From an uncultured Lachnospiraceae bacterium (lineage in GTDB: Bacteria; Bacillota; Clostridia; Lachnospirales; Lachnospiraceae), in assembly GCA_910578555.1 (NCBI GenBank), contig CAJTPS010000010.1:1-64000 (forward strand): a DNA stretch of 64,000 nucleotides. Reading direction: 5' to 3'. The notes below the pieces were generated by a model, which did not search any database, was not told the DNA's origin, and worked only from the letters and a program-made list of their open reading frames with translations. The position numbers and the translations under genes are program-made. The first letter of the stretch is position 1. Each line of letters opens with the position of its first letter. Shown piece after piece: positions 1-8,641 of this stretch.

Positions 1-237
1 ATCAAAAAGGCGCTGTTGTCCTGGAATGTCATCGCTCCTTCTTTCGCTGGAAGAACCGAAAAGCTTTTTGGTAAGATAGTCCACCTGTTCCTGAAGGGCT
101 TTTTCGTGGCTGGTTTTTTCGTCAATAACAAGACGGAGAGATCTGATCAGTTCCGTCTGCTCAGAAATCATTGTCTTCAGCTGTGTTATAGTGTCCTTCA
201 GCTCTCGCAGCTGGATGTCTTTTGCACTGGAAGCCAT
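1..237 (-). CDS. tnpC: IS66 transposase TnpC, N-terminal fragment cut by window edge
   Basis: This is the first 79 residues of the IS66 DDE transposase, which is normally about 500 residues long. The translation starts MASSAKDIQLRELKDTITQ and continues as a heptad-rich coiled coil to a segment reading YLTKKLFGSSSERR, typical of the IS66 zinc-finger/helical N-terminus before the DDE domain. The start at 237 is preceded by an aaggagag ribosome site. It follows tnpB by 142 bp. The remainder is outside the window, so catalytic residues cannot be seen. Confidence 0.88.
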   Translation of the reverse strand, partial: MASSAKDIQLRELKDTITQLKTMISEQTELIRSLRLVIDEKTSHEKALQEQVDYLTKKLFGSSSERRSDDIPGQQRLFD

Positions 238-379
238 CGTTCTCTCCTTGGATTTGATACCTCTATTATACCAGAAATACAGCCATTCCTAAAGGAAAAC
301 AAGGGCTGAAAAACGCTGAATTTATAAGGAAATCAGACATTTTTCTGTGCAGGATTTTTGCCGGGATCCAGATACTTTT

Positions 380-721
380 TTACTCTGTTTTAAGTGCTTT
401 TGGCTGGTCGATATCAATTCCTGACATCAGCCAGTCGAACTCCCGCCAGGAAAGATTCCGGACTTCCGACTGCTTCCTTGGCCATTGATAGCCGCCCCGG
501 ACAGACAGCCGTTTATAGATCAGAACAAAGCCATCCGGTTCACGGAACAGGGCTTTGATCCTGTCCCGTCTTCTTCCACAGAACAGGAAGAGCGCACTGG
601 ATGCCGGATCCATCTTAAGCTGGTCTTCGATGATGGCACAGAGCCCATCGATCGATTTGCGCATATCTGTATAGCCGCAGACAATGTAAATCTTTTCGAG
701 GCCGGAGATATCACCTAACAT
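380..721 (-). CDS. tnpB: IS66 family accessory protein TnpB (Orf2)
   Basis: This 113-residue protein is the usual length for IS66 Orf2/TnpB, an accessory protein needed for transposition whose biochemical role is not settled. Family features seen are the opening IYIVCGYTDMRKSIDGL, the central LFLFCGRRRDRIKALF and the YKRL-WP segment near the C-terminus. Its start overlaps the end of tnpA by 7 bp, so translation of the two is probably coupled. No frameshift or stop is present, so this part of the element looks recent or maintained. Confidence 0.93.
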   Translation of the reverse strand: MLGDISGLEKIYIVCGYTDMRKSIDGLCAIIEDQLKMDPASSALFLFCGRRRDRIKALFREPDGFVLIYKRLSVRGGYQWPRKQSEVRNLSWREFDWLMSGIDIDQPKALKTE

Positions 722-1125
722 GAGGTCTCCCGGATCAGGCGGAGTGTCCTTGTGAGCAGGACAGGATCCGCATCATTGCTGATGCGGATTATCACATCAT
801 TCATGGACACTTCAATCGTATGTGAATTGTCAAGGTTCGCTTGGTGCATCTGCGATGCTATATGCTGTTCCGTAAGGTGATCCGAAACAATGTCAATGGG
901 AACCACGTCCTGCTTTGAACGCGGGATCTCACAATGACCATAATTCGGTGCCGGAATCTGATCCGCCGCCGCTTTCCGGCAGCGGCTGACCCAGTTATAA
1001 AAAGTGCTTACAGAAATGTCGTTTTCACGACACCAGTCAGCATCTGTCATGCCGCTTTGGCGGCATTCATTGATAAGCCTGATCTGTTCCGTCATCGGAA
1101 CACGAGTTTTGCGAGTAGTTGCCAT
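715..1125 (-). CDS. tnpA: IS66 family TnpA, helix-turn-helix protein
   Basis: This is the first gene of the IS66 element, about 136 residues. The N-terminal 50 residues form a Hin/transposase-type HTH (INECRQSGMTDADWCREN followed by DISVSTFYNWVSRCRK), thought to bind the element ends. The C-terminal half has the short beta-rich segment IEVSMNDVIIRIS seen in IS66 Orf1 proteins. I chose the ATG at 1125 over the upstream TTG because a ggagg lies 7 bp before it. The stop overlaps tnpB. Confidence 0.88.
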   Translation of the reverse strand: MATTRKTRVPMTEQIRLINECRQSGMTDADWCRENDISVSTFYNWVSRCRKAAADQIPAPNYGHCEIPRSKQDVVPIDIVSDHLTEQHIASQMHQANLDNSHTIEVSMNDVIIRISNDADPVLLTRTLRLIRETSC

Positions 1126-1209
1126 AACCAATCCTCCGTAATTGTAGTGAAATAGTCTAACTATCTTCCATTTACAATCATAGAGAAATTCATGAGATTA
1201 GAAAATCCG

Positions 1210-1229
1210 CAGGAATATTTGGCGCTTAC
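1210..1229 (-). repeat. Terminal inverted repeat of the IS66 element (right end)
   Basis: Read inward on the minus strand this begins gtaagcgccaaatattcctg. The gtaagcg start is characteristic of IS66-family ends, and it lies about 85 bp upstream of tnpA, the usual place. The adjoining 8 bp outside (1230-1237, caaatata) would be the target duplication if the partner copy exists beyond the left window edge. Confidence 0.7.
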
Positions 1230-1763
1230 CAAATATAAATAAATTGAAATCAAAACTGCGCAAATGAAATCCTCTTAAAACAGTCAAATATTAATTCACT
1301 AACTCATAAAATTACCTAAAAAAAGCCAGATATCAAATCATCATATTCGGAAATCATTTTAGGATACCCAGAAATCAATTCCATATGTTTTGAAATCATC
1401 CGCATACTTTGCCGCTTGCATTATATTGGGGAGAACATCCGCTGTCAAGAATTTTAGTCCTAGCCGAAAATTCTTGACAGCGGATGTTCTCCCCAATGAA
1501 TGGCAGCCAAGGCAAAGTATACGGAGGTATCGGCAAATGCCGCACTCCCCAACAATACCATTTGGATAACCCCATTTGCAAAAAATTTGATAGGCAACAG
1601 GCTGGATTTCCTTTGTTCCAAAGCTTTTCAGCACAATCTACTATTTTCCCACTCTATACCAGCTTTGTCCATTGTGCCGAGCATTATTTTACAGCATGTC
1701 ACATCACTTGACATGTAACACGCCGCATTTTTCCACACAAAACATCCTCTCCTATGCAACAAG
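1230..1763. other. Gene-free interval between IS66 and rlmD
   Basis: About 530 bp without a convincing gene. The left third is AT-rich and featureless. The middle carries the palindrome described separately. The 91-residue minus-strand frame at 1359-1634 runs straight through both arms of that palindrome and shows no recognised domain, so I do not call it a gene. Confidence 0.6.
1399..1525. repeat. 127-bp near-perfect palindrome (MITE-like)
   Basis: A perfect 31-bp inverted repeat occupies 1425-1455 and 1467-1497 around an 11-nt loop. Outside it, after short unmatched stretches, a second pair of arms (1399-1413 and 1511-1525) matches 14 of 15. The stem contains ttgaca-like sequence and ends at aat/att. 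It is far longer than a rho-independent terminator and has no T-tract. It could be a miniature mobile element or a recombination by-product; the sequence alone does not decide. Confidence 0.85.
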
Positions 1764-3584
1764 CTAAATCATCTGAAAATGCCTCAAAGCATCCTCTATC
1801 GCCTTTTCCTTCTCTAATGGCACTTGTGGAACCCTCGCCTTTCCCTCTCCCGTATTATAGTTGATTCTTTCTATTATGCCATGTTTCCTTTTCACCTGTG
1901 CAATATAAAGCTGTGATACTTTCAAATTATATTTCTCTAATACATAATCCTTTATCTCCGCATAAGTCGCCTTACTCTCCGCTTTCGTCAAATCCATTTC
2001 ATCAAGATCAATCTTCACTTCTATATGCTGTGTTGATTTTAGTTTGGACAATAATACGCACGTCTCAACGTGCACACTATGCCCGAACTGGTCCACAGCC
2101 CGCACCCGCTTCAGCTCATACCCGCCGGCACACAGTATCCTCAGGTCTCTGGCCAGCGTCGCCGAATCACAGCTGACATATACAATTCTTTCCGGATGCA
2201 TGGCAAGCATCGTCTCCAGGCACTTTTCGTCGCAGCCCTTGCGCGGCGGATCGACCACGATCACATCCGGATGCCGCATCTGCGCATCCGCCGAACTGGT
2301 TTCTGTCCCCTTCCCCTCTTTCGCCGTATCGTTCCCCTTTGTCTTTATGCCGCCCTCATAAACGTTCTCTTCGCTTGGCATGGCAACACGTTCCATATCC
2401 AATCCGCCCGTATAAAATGCCGGCAGCACCTCCTCCGCCTTCCCCGCGAAGAACTGCACGTTGTTGATCCCGTTACTGCGTGCGTTCTCTCTTGCATCCG
2501 CAATCGCCTCCGGCACCACTTCCACACCGTAGACCTGCTTTGCCTTTTTTGCCATAAAAAGTGATATCGTCCCGATCCCGCAGTACAGATCCCAGACCGT
2601 CTCCGTTCCCGTCAGTCCCGCATATTCTAAAGCAAGTCCGTACAGCTTCTCCGTCTGCACAGGATTGACCTGATAAAAGGATAACGGTGAGATTGCAAAA
2701 GTAATCCCGCCCAGGGTATCATGTATCCTGTCCTGCCCCCAGAGTACTCTGATCTCTTTTCCCATAATCACATTTGTATTTTCCATGTTGACACTGACAG
2801 AAATACTCGTTATCTTTTTACCAACCGCCCTCTGACCATTCTCCGCATCCTCTGCAAATCTGAGATTCCTCAGCTTTTCCACCAACAGTTCTTCCGCTGG
2901 CAGTCCTTTGCCGTTGATTACGATACACACCATAATCTCCCCTGTCTGAAACCCGGTGCGGATCAGCACATGCCGCACCAGCCCGGTGGTCTCTGTCTCA
3001 CGATAGGCGGTTACATGATTCTCTCTCATATAACCTAAAACCGTCTCAAGGATGCTCTGGTTCTCCGGCGCACCCAGCGCGCAGTCCGTGTTGGCAATAA
3101 TGTCATGTGTCCTGCCTGCGTAGAACCCGGTGATAAGAATGCCGTTCTTGTCATATCCCACCGGATACTGCGCCTTATTGCGATAGTGCCATGGCTCCGT
3201 CATCCCGATAATCGGCTCTGACACGGCATCTATGATTTCCGGTGCAAATCCGCCGATGCGGATCAGATTCCCCCGCACCTTATCCTGTTTATAGAGAAGC
3301 TGTCGCTCATAATTCATCGCCTGAATCTGGCAGCCGCCGCACTGCCTCGAGAACCTGCACTTCGGTTCCACACGAAAAGAAGAAGGCGTGACCACCTTCT
3401 CCACTCTCGCGTAACCATAATTTTTCTTACATTTCGTAATCCGGGCCGTAACGACATCACCGATCACCGCGTCTTTTACAAAAAGGGTAAACCCGTCAAC
3501 TCTGCCGATCCCCTCCCCGTCATTGCCGATATCTTCTATTGTGACGGTAACTATATCATTCTTCCGATACTTATCTTTCTCCAT
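1764..3584 (-). CDS. rlmD: 23S rRNA (uracil-5-)-methyltransferase, RlmD/RlmCD type
   Basis: This SAM-dependent enzyme makes 5-methyluridine in 23S rRNA. It has an N-terminal TRAM RNA-binding domain (about residues 5-65), an Fe-S cysteine cluster (CRFSRQCGGCQ), the SAM motif WDLYCGIGTISLF, the motif VIVVDPPRKGCDEKC and the catalytic cysteine in RIVYVSCDSATLARDL. A low-complexity Lys/Thr/Glu insert sits between the SAM motif and the DPPRKG motif. A C-terminal tail of about 70 residues after the catalytic core (YAEIKDYVLEKYNLKVSQLY onward) is not part of E. coli RlmD. The ATG at 3584 is preferred to the upstream alternative. It is downstream of yhaM. Whether it modifies U747, U1939 or both cannot be told. 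Confidence 0.93.
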   Translation of the reverse strand: MEKDKYRKNDIVTVTIEDIGNDGEGIGRVDGFTLFVKDAVIGDVVTARITKCKKNYGYARVEKVVTPSSFRVEPKCRFSRQCGGCQIQAMNYERQLLYKQDKVRGNLIRIGGFAPEIIDAVSEPIIGMTEPWHYRNKAQYPVGYDKNGILITGFYAGRTHDIIANTDCALGAPENQSILETVLGYMRENHVTAYRETETTGLVRHVLIRTGFQTGEIMVCIVINGKGLPAEELLVEKLRNLRFAEDAENGQRAVGKKITSISVSVNMENTNVIMGKEIRVLWGQDRIHDTLGGITFAISPLSFYQVNPVQTEKLYGLALEYAGLTGTETVWDLYCGIGTISLFMAKKAKQVYGVEVVPEAIADARENARSNGINNVQFFAGKAEEVLPAFYTGGLDMERVAMPSEENVYEGGIKTKGNDTAKEGKGTETSSADAQMRHPDVIVVDPPRKGCDEKCLETMLAMHPERIVYVSCDSATLARDLRILCAGGYELKRVRAVDQFGHSVHVETCVLLSKLKSTQHIEVKIDLDEMDLTKAESKATYAEIKDYVLEKYNLKVSQLYIAQVKRKHGIIERINYNTGEGKARVPQVPLEKEKAIEDALRHFQMI

Positions 3585-3611
3585 AATCTGCCCCATTCCA
3601 GTCCACACTAC

Positions 3612-4556
3612 TTACTCCATCTTCGTGCCCCTCACATTGGACTCAAACAGCCTGTTATATCCAAGCCATCCCGTCTCCTGCGTGCTCTCCAGAAGTTCTG
3701 TAAAGGTCTCCATCTTCGCGTCGGTATTATCCGCAAATGTCAGCGCTACCGCCTCCACGATCGCCGGCTTCTTCGGTGAGCCAAACTCATACTCTCCGTG
3801 ATGTGACAGAATGCAATGCTTCAGTTGATTCGCAAGAATTGCCGGGAAACCGTCGATCGCTCTCACTTTCTCGCCCACCATCTCGCTGCCGATCACAATA
3901 TGTCCCAGGAACTGTCCGGCGTCCGTATAATCATTCTGCGGGAATAGGGAAAGTTCCTTTGTCTTGCCAATGTCATGACAGATTGCCGCAGTCAGCAGAA
4001 GATCCCTGTTTAAAACTGCATACTGGCTGCTGAAATAGTCACACAATCTCGCCACGGCCAGCGTATGCTGCAGAAGCCCGCCCACAAAACCATGGTGTAC
4101 CGTCTTCGCCGCAGAGGATTTCTTAAATGCTTTTACAAATGCATCGTCTTCCACAAAGAATGCCTGTAACAGTTTTTTCAGATAAGGATTCTCAACGCTG
4201 TCAATCAGCGCCAGCAGTTCTTTCATCATATCCTCGACCGGATATTTGCTGACCGGCAGATAATCCGCAGGATCGTACTCGCCCTCACGGCATTTGCGGA
4301 TGCGTTTCACATTCACCTGATTCGCACCCTGAAAGCTGGTCACGTCTCCATATACTTCTATGTAATCCAACGTATCAAAATCCTCTATGCCCGCATTATT
4401 AGGGTCCCAGATCTTGGCATCCACAGTTCCTGTCTTATCCTGCAGGATCACATTATCATACGGCTTGCCGTTCTTGGTCACCGCCGACTGTTTATGTTTG
4501 CACAGATAAATATCAAATACTCTGTCGCCCTCTTTATAATCTTTAATGTATTTCAT
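3612..4556 (-). CDS. yhaM: 3'-5' exoribonuclease YhaM family (OB-fold plus HD domain)
   Basis: The 314-residue length equals that of B. subtilis YhaM, a 3'-5' exonuclease acting on RNA and single-stranded DNA. Residues 1-90 form an OB-fold nucleic-acid-binding domain (VILQDKTGTVDAKIWD). The HD hydrolase domain has H-x-HGGLLQHT-type metal ligands, here VHHGFVGGLLQHTLAVARLC and AAICHDIGKTKEL, then HIVIGSEMV and ILSHHGEYEFGSPKKP. The ATG at 4556 has a ggggga ribosome site, whereas the upstream start does not. It precedes rlmD by 27 bp in the same direction. Confidence 0.94.
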   Translation of the reverse strand: MKYIKDYKEGDRVFDIYLCKHKQSAVTKNGKPYDNVILQDKTGTVDAKIWDPNNAGIEDFDTLDYIEVYGDVTSFQGANQVNVKRIRKCREGEYDPADYLPVSKYPVEDMMKELLALIDSVENPYLKKLLQAFFVEDDAFVKAFKKSSAAKTVHHGFVGGLLQHTLAVARLCDYFSSQYAVLNRDLLLTAAICHDIGKTKELSLFPQNDYTDAGQFLGHIVIGSEMVGEKVRAIDGFPAILANQLKHCILSHHGEYEFGSPKKPAIVEAVALTFADNTDAKMETFTELLESTQETGWLGYNRLFESNVRGTKME

Positions 4557-4617
4557 CGTAATCCCCCATTCCTGCACATTATCTCATTTTTCATAAAACG
4601 CCATACAATTTACGATC

Positions 4618-5991
4618 CTATCTCATTCCCAGAGTCACTGCCGCATTCATCTCACGTCCCTGCCGCATCAGCGTAAAAGCAAGGATGTCTTCCGGATTCG
4701 CATTATACAGAATCGTAAGCAGATCATTATAAGTCGTAACCGGTGTCCCGTTGATCTGTGTCACGACATCGCCGCTCTGAATACCTGCCGCCATAGCCGG
4801 AGAGTCCATTTCTATGCCTTTAATATATGCACCTTGCGGAATATTCAGTTCCTCGCTCGCCTCTTTCGTCACATCAGCGCCATGGATGCCCAGATAAGCT
4901 CTTGCCTTGTTGTTAGACATCTTCTCTATGGTTCGTTTCAGTTCGGATATTCCGTATGCGGTCAGCAGATTTCCCATGTCAACGCTGGTGTTGACGTTAT
5001 CAATAATACCGATAACCATGCCCTTCAGATTGACAAGCACACCCGTCGCATTGCGGCTCCCGTATATGTCTGTTGTAATCGTCTTATAAGCGGAATCAGG
5101 CTGATCCAGTATCGTTCCCGCGGAAGTCACTACCCCATAGCAGACAGAACCGCTTGTCCCCATCGGGCTGCCCAGCGCCATGACAGGTGCACCCAGAAGA
5201 TTACTGTTATTGGAACTGCCCAGATTCGCTATGTCTATGATGTCCATCGTCTCTTCTCCGATATCCACAAGCGGCACAGAGAGAATCGCGAGCCCCGTCG
5301 TGGCATCCTTCTGCACAAGCTCCGCATTCACTTTTGCCTGATCGCAGAATGTCACGATAATGCTGTCCACTTCATTCAGCGTTGAACCGCTGACCAGAAT
5401 TAAAATCGATTTGCCGTTATTGGCCACAATGATCCCGGAAGCCGAAGCCTCGTTCTCGTATATATCGTTAAACCAGTCCACGTCTGATATCACAGCGGTA
5501 ACCGTTACAATGGACCGGCTGGCCGACCGCGCCAGTTCCGCCAGTTCTTCATACAGAAGCTGATAATCCTCCAGCCCGAATGTCACCTGGGACAACAGCT
5601 GTGCCGTGATCTTATCAATCTGTTCATCCCCCAGTTCCGCCTCAACGACTTCTACCACAGTCTCCTTCTCTTCTTCAACCAGCATATCCTCCGGTTTCAT
5701 CTCTTCTGTCGCTGTCTCTTCCGGGAACTGCACTTCCTTGGCCTCTTCCTCCGGATACAGGCGGTTACTGATCACCGGCTCAAGCACCAGAAAAGTTACG
5801 CATGCCACCAGGCCGAAAACGACTGCCATAACCACTGTGATTACAGTTCTCCTGAGCAATTTTTTCTTATTGACCGGTTTCTGTTTTATTTTTTCGCGCA
5901 GGAAATCCGGCTGGACAGACAGCGTATACTCAGCCTGCTCTTTGACCGTATTCTGCTCCGTATCATTATGACTCTTGTCCTGTTCCGCCAT
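4618..5991 (-). CDS. Membrane-anchored HtrA-like protein with PDZ domain; catalytic triad lost
   Basis: The protein has about 457 residues: a cytoplasmic Lys-rich N-terminus, one membrane helix (VITVVMAVVFGLVACVTFLV), a Glu-rich linker, a trypsin/HtrA-like fold and a C-terminal PDZ domain (YLGIHGADVTKE through GDVVTQINGTPVTTYNDL). The three HtrA active-site positions do not match. The TNxHVV histidine region reads ILILVSGSTLN, the TDLAVL aspartate reads TTGLAIL, and the GNSGGPL serine reads RNATGVLVNLKG. It is therefore predicted to be a pseudoprotease, perhaps a substrate-binding or scaffolding membrane protein. I chose the ATG at 5991 because aagagga lies at correct spacing. It is transcribed divergently from mutS2. 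Confidence 0.85.
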   Translation of the reverse strand: MAEQDKSHNDTEQNTVKEQAEYTLSVQPDFLREKIKQKPVNKKKLLRRTVITVVMAVVFGLVACVTFLVLEPVISNRLYPEEEAKEVQFPEETATEEMKPEDMLVEEEKETVVEVVEAELGDEQIDKITAQLLSQVTFGLEDYQLLYEELAELARSASRSIVTVTAVISDVDWFNDIYENEASASGIIVANNGKSILILVSGSTLNEVDSIIVTFCDQAKVNAELVQKDATTGLAILSVPLVDIGEETMDIIDIANLGSSNNSNLLGAPVMALGSPMGTSGSVCYGVVTSAGTILDQPDSAYKTITTDIYGSRNATGVLVNLKGMVIGIIDNVNTSVDMGNLLTAYGISELKRTIEKMSNNKARAYLGIHGADVTKEASEELNIPQGAYIKGIEMDSPAMAAGIQSGDVVTQINGTPVTTYNDLLTILYNANPEDILAFTLMRQGREMNAAVTLGMR

Positions 5992-6154
5992 CTTATTGAT
6001 CCTCTTAACCATCACCGCCGTGTCTGCTCTCACCAGTTTAGTATATCTTTTTTCCCCTTCCTTGTAAAGCAGGTTACCTTTGTGATAAAATAGGTAAAGA
6101 AAATCTGATGTTAACATTAAAAAATAATCAATTGAACAGGAAAAATATAAGCAT

Positions 6155-8530
6155 ATGAATGATAAAGTACTGCGTGTTTTAGAATACAATAAAATCATCG
6201 ATCAATTGACGGACAAGGCTACTTCGGAGCAGGGTAAGAAACTGACCCGCAATCTCGTCCCCATGACAGATCAGGCCGCAATCACCGCAGCGCAGACACA
6301 GACGGCCGATGCGCTCACGCGTCTGTTCCACAAGGGTTCCACCTCTTTCGGCGGCAATAAGGATCTGGGAATGTGTATCAAATCCATGGAGATCGGCAGT
6401 GTCCTGTCCATCGCGGAACTGCTGCGCATAGCTTCTTTTCTGGAAAATGTCAATCGGATCAAATCCTACGGCCGGAAAGATCGGGAAGATGTACCTGCCG
6501 ACTCACTGGATGAATATTTTGACATACTGGAACCGCTCACACCACTGGCAAATGAGATTCGCAGATGTATCCTCTCCGAGGAAGAGATCGCGGACGATGC
6601 CAGCCCGACGCTGAAGCATATCCGTCGCAGCATGTCCATCACCAATGACCGCATTCATTCCCAGCTGAACTCTATGATCAACGGTTCCTGCCGCACTTAT
6701 CTGCAGGACGCCGTTGTGACTATGCGCAACAACCGCTACTGCATTCCGGTAAAATCCGAATATAAAGGACAGGTACAGGGAATGGTACACGACCAGTCTT
6801 CCACCGGTTCCACTTTTTTTATAGAACCGGCGGCAGTCGTCAGCCTGAACAACGAGCTGCGGGAGCTGGAGATCAAAGAGCAGGAGGAGATTGCTGTCAT
6901 TCTCGCGGACTTAAGCGCACAGGCCGGCACCCATACGCAGGCTCTGACGGACAATCAGAAGGCCATGACTACACTCGATTTTATCTTCGCCAAAGCCGCT
7001 CTGGCCATGGAGCAGAATGCTGCTATGCCGGTTTTCAATACAGACCACCGGATTCGTATCCGGCAGGGACGGCATCCTCTTCTGGATAAAAAGAAAGTGG
7101 TTCCCATCGACATCTCACTCGGCGCGGATTTCGATCTGCTGGTTATCACCGGTCCGAACACAGGCGGCAAAACCGTCTCCTTGAAAACAGTCGGTCTTCT
7201 GACGCTGATGGGGCAGGCAGGACTGCATATTCCGGCGCTGGACCGCTCGGAACTGTCCATCTTTGAAGAAGTCTATGCGGACATCGGAGACGAACAGAGT
7301 ATTGAGCAGAATCTGAGCACATTTTCTTCTCATATGACAAATATTGTATCCATCCTGCAGACGGCGAACACCGATTCACTCTGTCTGTTTGACGAATTAG
7401 GCGCCGGCACCGACCCCACGGAAGGCGCGGCTCTAGCCATTGCGGTGCTTGACTACCTGCACTGCCGTGGCATCCGTACGATGGCAACGACACATTACAG
7501 TGAACTGAAAGTATATGCTCTGTCTACGGACTTCGTGGAAAACGCAAGCTGTGAATTCAGTGTAGAGACGCTGCAGCCTACCTATCGTCTGCTGATCGGT
7601 ATTCCCGGTAAGAGTAACGCATTTGCCATCTCTTCTAAGCTGGGGCTGCCGGATCATATTATAGAAGATGCCAGAAAACATATAACGGAAGATAAAGAGA
7701 GCTTTGAAGATCTGCTTACAGATTTGGAGAACAGCCGCCTGACCATCGAAAAAGAGCGTCTGGAAATCGAATCCTACAAGGAAGAGGTGAAAGCGCTCAA
7801 GAAACGTCTGGAGTCCAAAGAAGAAAAGATCGAGCAGTCTAAAGCGCGCATCTTACGCGAGGCGAACGAAGAAGCCCGCGAGATTCTGCAAAATGCCAAG
7901 GACCTTGCCGACGAAACAATCCGCACTTTCCAGAAAGCGGGCGCTTCCTCCTCTATTAAGGACCTGGAGAAATCCCGTCAGAAGGTGCGCGACAAGATTA
8001 CCGAAAAGAACGATAAGCTGTCGCTGAAGGCAGATAAGCCGGCCCATAAGCCCTTAAAGCCGAGCCAGATTAAGCTGGGCGAAAGCGTCAGGATCGTCTC
8101 CATGGGATTAAAAGGCACTATCAGTTCCCTGCCGGATAAGAACGGACGGCTTTTCGTCCAGTGCGGCATCATCCGCTCTCAGGTATCCCTGGACGATCTT
8201 GTCCTCGCAGAAGAAGAAACGATCAAAACCGGACGGATGCAGCGCAGTTCCTCCGGCAAGCTTAAGATGTCCAAATCCTACTCCGTCTCTACCGAGATCA
8301 ATCTGCTCGGCAAAACGGTGGACGAGGCGCTTTCAGAACTGGATAAATATTTAGACGACGCCTATCTGGCGCACCTGCCGAGTGTCCGCATCGTTCACGG
8401 TAAGGGCACCGGTGCGCTGCGAAACGCGGTACACAACTATCTGCGCAAAAACAAAGTCGTCAAAAGTTACCGTCTGGGCGAGTTTGGAGAAGGTGACGCA
8501 GGTGTCACAATCGCAGAGTTTAAAGATTAG
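6155..8530 (+). CDS. mutS2: Endonuclease MutS2
   Basis: The 791-residue length is typical of MutS2, which binds DNA branches and collided ribosomes (family knowledge). Visible parts are the MutS core, Walker A GPNTGGKT at about residue 332, Walker B LCLFDELGAGTDPTEGA at about 408, a long charged coiled coil at about 510-620, and a C-terminal Smr domain with INLLGKTVDEA and HGKGTGALR. The Smr LDLRG-type box reads INLLG. All nucleotide-binding motifs look intact. It is followed by a structured intergenic spacer and the response regulator gene. Confidence 0.96.
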   Translation: MNDKVLRVLEYNKIIDQLTDKATSEQGKKLTRNLVPMTDQAAITAAQTQTADALTRLFHKGSTSFGGNKDLGMCIKSMEIGSVLSIAELLRIASFLENVNRIKSYGRKDREDVPADSLDEYFDILEPLTPLANEIRRCILSEEEIADDASPTLKHIRRSMSITNDRIHSQLNSMINGSCRTYLQDAVVTMRNNRYCIPVKSEYKGQVQGMVHDQSSTGSTFFIEPAAVVSLNNELRELEIKEQEEIAVILADLSAQAGTHTQALTDNQKAMTTLDFIFAKAALAMEQNAAMPVFNTDHRIRIRQGRHPLLDKKKVVPIDISLGADFDLLVITGPNTGGKTVSLKTVGLLTLMGQAGLHIPALDRSELSIFEEVYADIGDEQSIEQNLSTFSSHMTNIVSILQTANTDSLCLFDELGAGTDPTEGAALAIAVLDYLHCRGIRTMATTHYSELKVYALSTDFVENASCEFSVETLQPTYRLLIGIPGKSNAFAISSKLGLPDHIIEDARKHITEDKESFEDLLTDLENSRLTIEKERLEIESYKEEVKALKKRLESKEEKIEQSKARILREANEEAREILQNAKDLADETIRTFQKAGASSSIKDLEKSRQKVRDKITEKNDKLSLKADKPAHKPLKPSQIKLGESVRIVSMGLKGTISSLPDKNGRLFVQCGIIRSQVSLDDLVLAEEETIKTGRMQRSSSGKLKMSKSYSVSTEINLLGKTVDEALSELDKYLDDAYLAHLPSVRIVHGKGTGALRNAVHNYLRKNKVVKSYRLGEFGEGDAGVTIAEFKD

Positions 8531-8600
8531 CGTGAACGAAAATACCGTTCACGCGGAAGAACCGTCCGCAAAGCGGACTTGCTGCAAGCAGCATTCTTCC
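8530..8600 (+). repeat. Multi-arm hairpin cluster between mutS2 and response regulator
   Basis: Directly after the mutS2 stop there is a 9-bp hairpin (gcgtgaacg / cgttcacgc, 8530-8554). A 7-bp outer stem follows (ggaagaa 8555-8561 with ttcttcc 8594-8600), enclosing two small perfect hairpins, gtccgc-aaa-gcggac (8564-8578) and gctgc-aa-gcagc (8581-8592). The second part is a three-way-junction fold. There is no U-tract, so it is not a standard terminator. Confidence 0.8.
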
Positions 8601-8641
8601 CATATAGAATAAAAAAATGTACACAGAAAAGAGAGGCAACT

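Larger units (their letters stand above)
1..1229 (-). mobile_element. IS66-family insertion sequence, right-hand part
   Basis: Three consecutive minus-strand genes in the order tnpA, tnpB, tnpC are diagnostic of IS66 elements. The element starts on its tnpA side at a terminal sequence reading inward gtaagcgcc (ending at 1229), which matches the usual start of IS66 terminal inverted repeats. The other end and most of tnpC lie left of the window, so intactness and the expected 8-bp target duplication cannot be checked. Confidence 0.88.

Noticed and set aside
1359..1634. 91-residue minus-strand frame through the palindrome
   Set aside because: It is a translation of both palindrome arms, with no recognisable domain and no good ribosome site.
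2070..2564. 164-residue plus-strand frame opposite rlmD
   Set aside because: Lies fully inside a conserved gene on the other strand; composition is of a shadow frame.
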